A stretch of DNA of 64,000 nt from positions 62,001-126,000 of the forward strand of contig NZ_FRCM01000005.1 of NCBI RefSeq assembly GCF_900142915.1, in the 5' to 3' direction. Below the pieces are notes generated by a model. That model was not told where the DNA came from. It was given only the letters and a program-made list of their open reading frames with translations, and did not search any database. Origin of the DNA: Mucilaginibacter sp. OK098 (GTDB lineage Bacteria; Bacteroidota; Bacteroidia; Sphingobacteriales; Sphingobacteriaceae). Below are positions 60,559 through 64,000 of this stretch, piece by piece. Position 1 is the first letter of the stretch. Every line of letters begins with the position of its first letter. A program made the position numbers and the translations under genes.

Positions 60559-61479
60559 TTACTTGCCCGTCGTATTCACATCTGTATTAAACGTCATCGG
60601 TATCGTCATCCCACCAGGAACCTGTGGGTTATCAAGGATCTGCATATCGCCCATCATTGCCTGTTTTAATTTCACTTCACTGATCCACCCGGTAGCCTTA
60701 TCAACTCTTATGTCGGATATTAATGAGCCATTAAGGTTGTATTTTATGGGTAAACCATTTATATGGGCGGGTTCGGTATTTTTATCGGTAACCATACTCC
60801 CTTCTCCATGAATAAGGTAAGTGCCCTCAATTATATCAGCCAACTGGTAAGTTATAGTAACCGTGGCTTTTGCAGGGCTTTCAAGCTGCGTTTTAACTGT
60901 CCATTTATCTTCTTTCGCAACCGGTATATCCGGAAAAATGGCGGTACCCATTTCTATGCTCCCTTTAAAAGCATTTGGCCCGAAAGACTGCATAAACTGA
61001 GCTTTAACCTGTTCTTTTTTAGTGCTGTCAATCTGCGGAAAGCTTTTTATTGCCTCCGACACCATTTTATCAATGTTTTGAACCGATTTTATTTTGCCTG
61101 TTTTTGTCATTTCCAGGTTAAAGGGCTTGTTCATCATGGCGGCGATAATTGAAGATGGCACATCCTGGGGATCATTCTTTTTTGAATCCAGGTCGAGGGT
61201 GTTGCCTCCCATATCCATTTTCATGCTGAGCGACTGATAACTTACTTCCATGTTGTATACAGTATCGGCTATGCTGATCACTTTAAAAGCCATTCTGAAA
61301 TTAAACGCAAGATTAACAGTATTTTGCTGACCGCTCATTGTTTGCACAATTGCGGAGGTTGCATTAGTGGTAAGATAATAAGTATTACCCTTTGTAAGAT
61401 TTAATGCAGGCTTGAATTTTTGCGCATTACAATAACTTACACCAATAAAAAACAGCAGCGTATGTAAAAGATATTTCAT
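60559..61479 (-). CDS. DUF6263 secreted protein
   Basis: 306 residues. Signal peptide (LLHTLLFFIGVSYCNAQ) followed by a soluble beta-rich protein whose segments (LTKGNTYYLTTNATSAIVQTM, FNFRMAFKVISIADTVYNMEVSYQSL, GTAIFPDIPVAKEDKW, DKATGWISEVKLKQ) match DUF6263. Function unknown, periplasmic. Downstream terminator at 60437. Confidence 0.82.
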   Translation of the reverse strand: MKYLLHTLLFFIGVSYCNAQKFKPALNLTKGNTYYLTTNATSAIVQTMSGQQNTVNLAFNFRMAFKVISIADTVYNMEVSYQSLSMKMDMGGNTLDLDSKKNDPQDVPSSIIAAMMNKPFNLEMTKTGKIKSVQNIDKMVSEAIKSFPQIDSTKKEQVKAQFMQSFGPNAFKGSIEMGTAIFPDIPVAKEDKWTVKTQLESPAKATVTITYQLADIIEGTYLIHGEGSMVTDKNTEPAHINGLPIKYNLNGSLISDIRVDKATGWISEVKLKQAMMGDMQILDNPQVPGGMTIPMTFNTDVNTTGK

Positions 61480-61680
61480 AGCGCTAAGATAATAAAGAAT
61501 GGGCTTAGCCTTATAAAACGATGATTTTAAACAGGAGGGAGGACATTAAAGCAGGATGGCTTTAAATAAAACAAGAATAGCCAGGCTCTCAACCCCGGCT
61601 ACTCTCAAATTAGCATTATCATTAAATTTTCACTCCTGTTTTTATACGCAGTTGAATGAAGTTAAGTTTCATATAAAATA

Positions 61681-61712
61681 AAAAAAACTCCCGCCAACTC
61701 TGCAGGAGTTTA
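61681..61712 (-). terminator. Leftward terminator behind the 33-residue ORF
   Basis: On the minus strand AAACTCC, 13-nt loop, GGGAGTTTTTTTTATT. The long T run is on this strand only, so something is transcribed leftward from above 61712. Confidence 0.8.
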
Positions 61713-61754
61713 TATTGTGGCATTTTACCACTACAAACAAAATCTAATTCCCTA

Positions 61755-61856
61755 TTAGTATAGGGTTTTATTTTTTATCATATTGATACTTGTTCTTATT
61801 ATAAAAAACACCGGGACCGCTTGTATGGCTATTCCGATAATTGCGAGAGTGCTCAT
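61755..61856 (-). CDS. Small membrane protein, 33 residues
   Basis: ATG 61856, TAA ending at 61755. One hydrophobic helix (LAIIGIAIQAVPVFFII) and a basic tail (RTSINMIKNKTLY). A TATATTTT box (7 of 8 to TAnnTTTG) lies upstream on the same strand and a strong terminator lies 43 bp downstream. I do not know a family. Position between two transcription signals is the main support. Confidence 0.42.
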   Translation of the reverse strand: MSTLAIIGIAIQAVPVFFIIRTSINMIKNKTLY

Positions 61857-61987
61857 GGTAGTGCTAATTTGAGAGTGAACGGAAAATATATAATAATTTA
61901 CAGATAAATAAATGCAAAAATCATACCTGTATGCATAAAAGTGCCCCCTTGTAACTGGTTGGAATATTTATTTTTTCTGAGAAAAAT

Positions 61988-62043
61988 AGCTATTGGGGAA
62001 AATGAGAAATATGTGTAAAAAAATACCCGTATTGGGGAAATTT
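61988..62043. promoter_or_regulatory. Paired TATTGGGGAAA boxes
   Basis: AGCTATTGGGGAAAATGAG and CCGTATTGGGGAAATTTAT, about 38 bp apart, in an otherwise AT-rich spacer. The second copy contains the imperfect inverted repeat CCCGTATTGGGG. Possible binding sites for an unidentified regulator. Confidence 0.3.
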
Positions 62044-62348
62044 ATACATAGTGAATTGCGAAATAAAATCGTGCCGTTTTATACTGTTATAAACATTTGT
62101 GAGTAAATGTTCGCTTTTCTATCTATTTAGCCTGCAATGTAATTAAAAATTAATTATTTATTATAAATTAAATACGATAACCAGGTTTTAACTATTGTGG
62201 TGTAACACTTCATATTAAGCAATTGTGATGCCATTCACTAGTTTACAGTTTTCAGCAGACAGTTTGCAAGATACCACATGTAATTAATTATTTTAACTAA
62301 AATTACCGCTGCCAGCGAAGGCTGCTTACTGCCAACCACTTGACCTGG

Positions 62349-64000
62349 CTACTTTCCACTAATATTGCCGGTTACAGGACCCTTGGCTAACATTGATTCC
62401 TTAATATATTTTACCGGGGCGCTGCCATAGCTTAAAAACCTCTCATTAAATTCTTTTAACTTATACTTATCGCCCAGTTTCTTTTTATAGGCTTCGCGCA
62501 GGTCTATTATTTCTTTATAGCCCGTAAAATAGCTATCAAGCTGTACGCTGCTAACACTTACCCGTTTCCATTTTCCTTCAGCTTCTGCCTGTTGCTGAAA
62601 AGCTTCACGTGTTAGCAGTTTTAAAGCATCAGGCCGTGTCATAGTCTGTGAGTGTACGCCATAATCTAAAATAGTATTACATACCGAGCGCAGGTGCCAT
62701 TTATACCACATCAGCCTCATCTCTGGTTCATCGCCTCCAAAACCATTGTCCAGCATCATTTCTTCGCTGTAAACTGCCCATCCCTCAACCATGGCTCCAT
62801 TGCTAAATACCGACTTAATAAGGCTTGGTGATTTATTGGCGTACACCATTTGCACATAGTGGCCGGGTATAGCTTCATGGATACACAGGATCTGTAAAGT
62901 GTAATTGTTATACTCGCGTAAATAGCTTTCGGCCTTATCAGCAGGCCAATTGGACAGGCTGCCTACGTTAAAATAAGAATTGCCTTCTTTATCATACGGG
63001 CCGGGAGAGCTCATTGAAGCACCCGCAACACCCGCCATATACCCGGGTTCTTTACGTACTACCAGCGGCTTTGAAGGATCGAGCGTAACCAGGTCCTTTG
63101 ATTTTACAAAAGCAGTAAGCTTGGGGATTTGTCTTTCAATTGCCGGCTGGAATTCACCCTGCTCAGCATGTTTTGATGATAGGGTATCTATTAACTGTGC
63201 AATCAACTCCAACGAATCGGCAGGCATAGCTTTGGTGCCAAAATATTTAGGCCAGAGCTTTTTGCTGATCTTTGTCATTTCGCGATGCAGATATTTTTTA
63301 CGCTCAACCGCTGCGTTAAAGATCTGCTGTGCAGTTAATTCCGACTGGATCTCATACTTGAATTTAGATTCATAAAGATCTTTACCTAACCTGAAACTAC
63401 GTGGTTTGTCGTTCTTTAAAGCCTTTAGCCATGCCGCATAGGCTTTAATGGCATCTGCAGACAGGTGTGCGCGGTCTATCATCTGTTTTTGCTCAGCCTG
63501 CGGAATGGATGATTTTTTTAGCGAATCGGCAAAGTCTTTTTCAAATACGCCAACTCCGCCCAGGTGCTGGTCGGCAGCGAGGCTTGTTAGCTCGGCAACA
63601 GGGTTTTTTATCTCTTTTTCTGCCGCTTTATAATAAGCCGGGATGTTGGCCATTTTTTGGTAAAAGCTGCGCAGCCGTTTAGTTAGCGGTGCGTAATGTT
63701 CATTAAGTATATAGGCAAATGTGCTGATAACATTGTATTGCGATGGATCCCACTGATAGGCTTTTAATTGCTGCAGCTTCCATTCTATTAACTCCATCTG
63801 GTTTTGCATCACGTGATAATCCATCCGGTTGGCATCTGATAGGGTATTTACGTCAAACCTGCTTAATGAATCTATCTGTACCTTGGCATAGGTGAGCATC
63901 TTATCCCTGTTTTTATCATCGGGCACAAACAGTAAGCTATCGTATTTATGGTAGCCAACAGATGTTGCCCAATCAGGATTTAGTTTCCATAAGCCCTCCA
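62349..64000 (-). CDS. DUF885 protein, 5' end outside window
   Basis: The frame is open to the right edge (about 549 residues visible, last codons read inward from the edge as EGLWKLNPDWATSVGYHKYD), so the gene starts beyond the window; a GTG at 63926 is internal. The hallmark HEAIPGHYVQM and MVEGWAVYSEEM match DUF885, as do LRSVCNTILDYGVHSQTM and YFTGYKEIIDLREAYKKKLG. It is a paralogue of the gene at 26769-28544 but diverged. Probably secreted; the signal peptide would lie outside. Confidence 0.9.
   Translation of the reverse strand, partial: EGLWKLNPDWATSVGYHKYDSLLFVPDDKNRDKMLTYAKVQIDSLSRFDVNTLSDANRMDYHVMQNQMELIEWKLQQLKAYQWDPSQYNVISTFAYILNEHYAPLTKRLRSFYQKMANIPAYYKAAEKEIKNPVAELTSLAADQHLGGVGVFEKDFADSLKKSSIPQAEQKQMIDRAHLSADAIKAYAAWLKALKNDKPRSFRLGKDLYESKFKYEIQSELTAQQIFNAAVERKKYLHREMTKISKKLWPKYFGTKAMPADSLELIAQLIDTLSSKHAEQGEFQPAIERQIPKLTAFVKSKDLVTLDPSKPLVVRKEPGYMAGVAGASMSSPGPYDKEGNSYFNVGSLSNWPADKAESYLREYNNYTLQILCIHEAIPGHYVQMVYANKSPSLIKSVFSNGAMVEGWAVYSEEMMLDNGFGGDEPEMRLMWYKWHLRSVCNTILDYGVHSQTMTRPDALKLLTREAFQQQAEAEGKWKRVSVSSVQLDSYFTGYKEIIDLREAYKKKLGDKYKLKEFNERFLSYGSAPVKYIKESMLAKGPVTGNISGK

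Larger units (their letters stand above)
61480..62348. other. Long intergenic region with hairpins and one small ORF
   Basis: 869 bp, AT-rich. Contains a weak leftward terminator-like hairpin near 61574-61604 (AGAGTAGCC / GGCTATTCT on the minus strand), a good one at 61681-61712, a 33-residue ORF at 61755-61856, and a pair of TATTGGGGAAA words (about 61993 and 62031), one of them in CCCGTATTGGGG. No larger gene. Confidence 0.6.

Noticed and set aside
1..64000. tRNA or rRNA genes
   Set aside because: I saw no cloverleaf or rRNA-like sequence in the spacers by reading; a covariance-model scan would be decisive.

Overview
The window reads as chromosomal DNA of a Bacteroidota member, most likely Sphingobacteriaceae (Pedobacter/Mucilaginibacter-like). 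This is inferred from the Bacteroidota dcw cluster (mraZ to ftsZ without murF or ddl), an FtsZ ending in the peptide FLHDNVD, Bacteroidota-only families (DUF5686, DUF4846, DUF6263, DUF885, histone H1-like Hc1), promoters of the TAnnTTTG (-7) type, and very few Shine-Dalgarno sites. There is no rRNA, tRNA, CRISPR array, transposase or prophage.

Layout. 1-5.0 kb: a cut-off NVGIGT-repeat surface protein, two FKBP-type lipoproteins, a photolyase/SDR pair and a Dabb protein. 5.1-9.0 kb: a TetR-HAD-ABC1 kinase operon with a candidate operator, then a RES-Xre toxin-antitoxin (TA) module. 9.2-18.3 kb: cryptochrome-DASH, a 34-residue membrane ORF, sucA-sucB (2-oxoglutarate dehydrogenase E1 and E2, the E2 with two lipoyl domains), a GT39 glycosyltransferase and an outer-membrane protein. 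18.3-26.7 kb: an Lnt-like acyltransferase, a radical SAM protein, HicBA, a VOC protein, fused isobutyryl-CoA mutase IcmF and a zeta-toxin-like pair. 26.8-32.0 kb: secreted proteins (DUF885, M15 peptidase, DUF4846, thioredoxin-like, two unknowns). 32.2-48.9 kb: the dcw cluster, which builds lipid II and the divisome (MraZ, RsmH, FtsL, FtsI, MurE, MraY, MurD, FtsW, MurG, MurC, FtsQ, FtsA, FtsZ). 49-64 kb: an alpha-oxoamine synthase, GH125 alpha-mannosidase, Hc1 histone-like protein, DapA, ChrA, a DUF5686 outer-membrane protein, LigA, small secreted proteins and a second DUF885 protein cut by the right edge.

The most unusual part is what fills the spaces between genes. The dcw cluster is tightly overlapped up to murE, then is opened by an IVS-like insertion carrying a four-helix-bundle protein gene bounded by ATGTGCGG-type inverted repeats. 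Solo copies of the same 35-bp repeat sit directly behind the stop codons of murD and ftsW. A second word family (ATCAGTGGAATCA-like) supplies the GTG start codons of murD, murG and the radical SAM gene. A third family (GAGACGCAA palindromes) lies between sucA and sucB and also in frame inside icmF. Other points: a cluster of four DnaA-box-like nonamers between ftsA and ftsZ, three 10-bp MraZ boxes before mraZ, and two unlisted small membrane-protein ORFs. Several TTG codons that look like gene starts lie inside -7 promoter boxes, so the later ATG was preferred.
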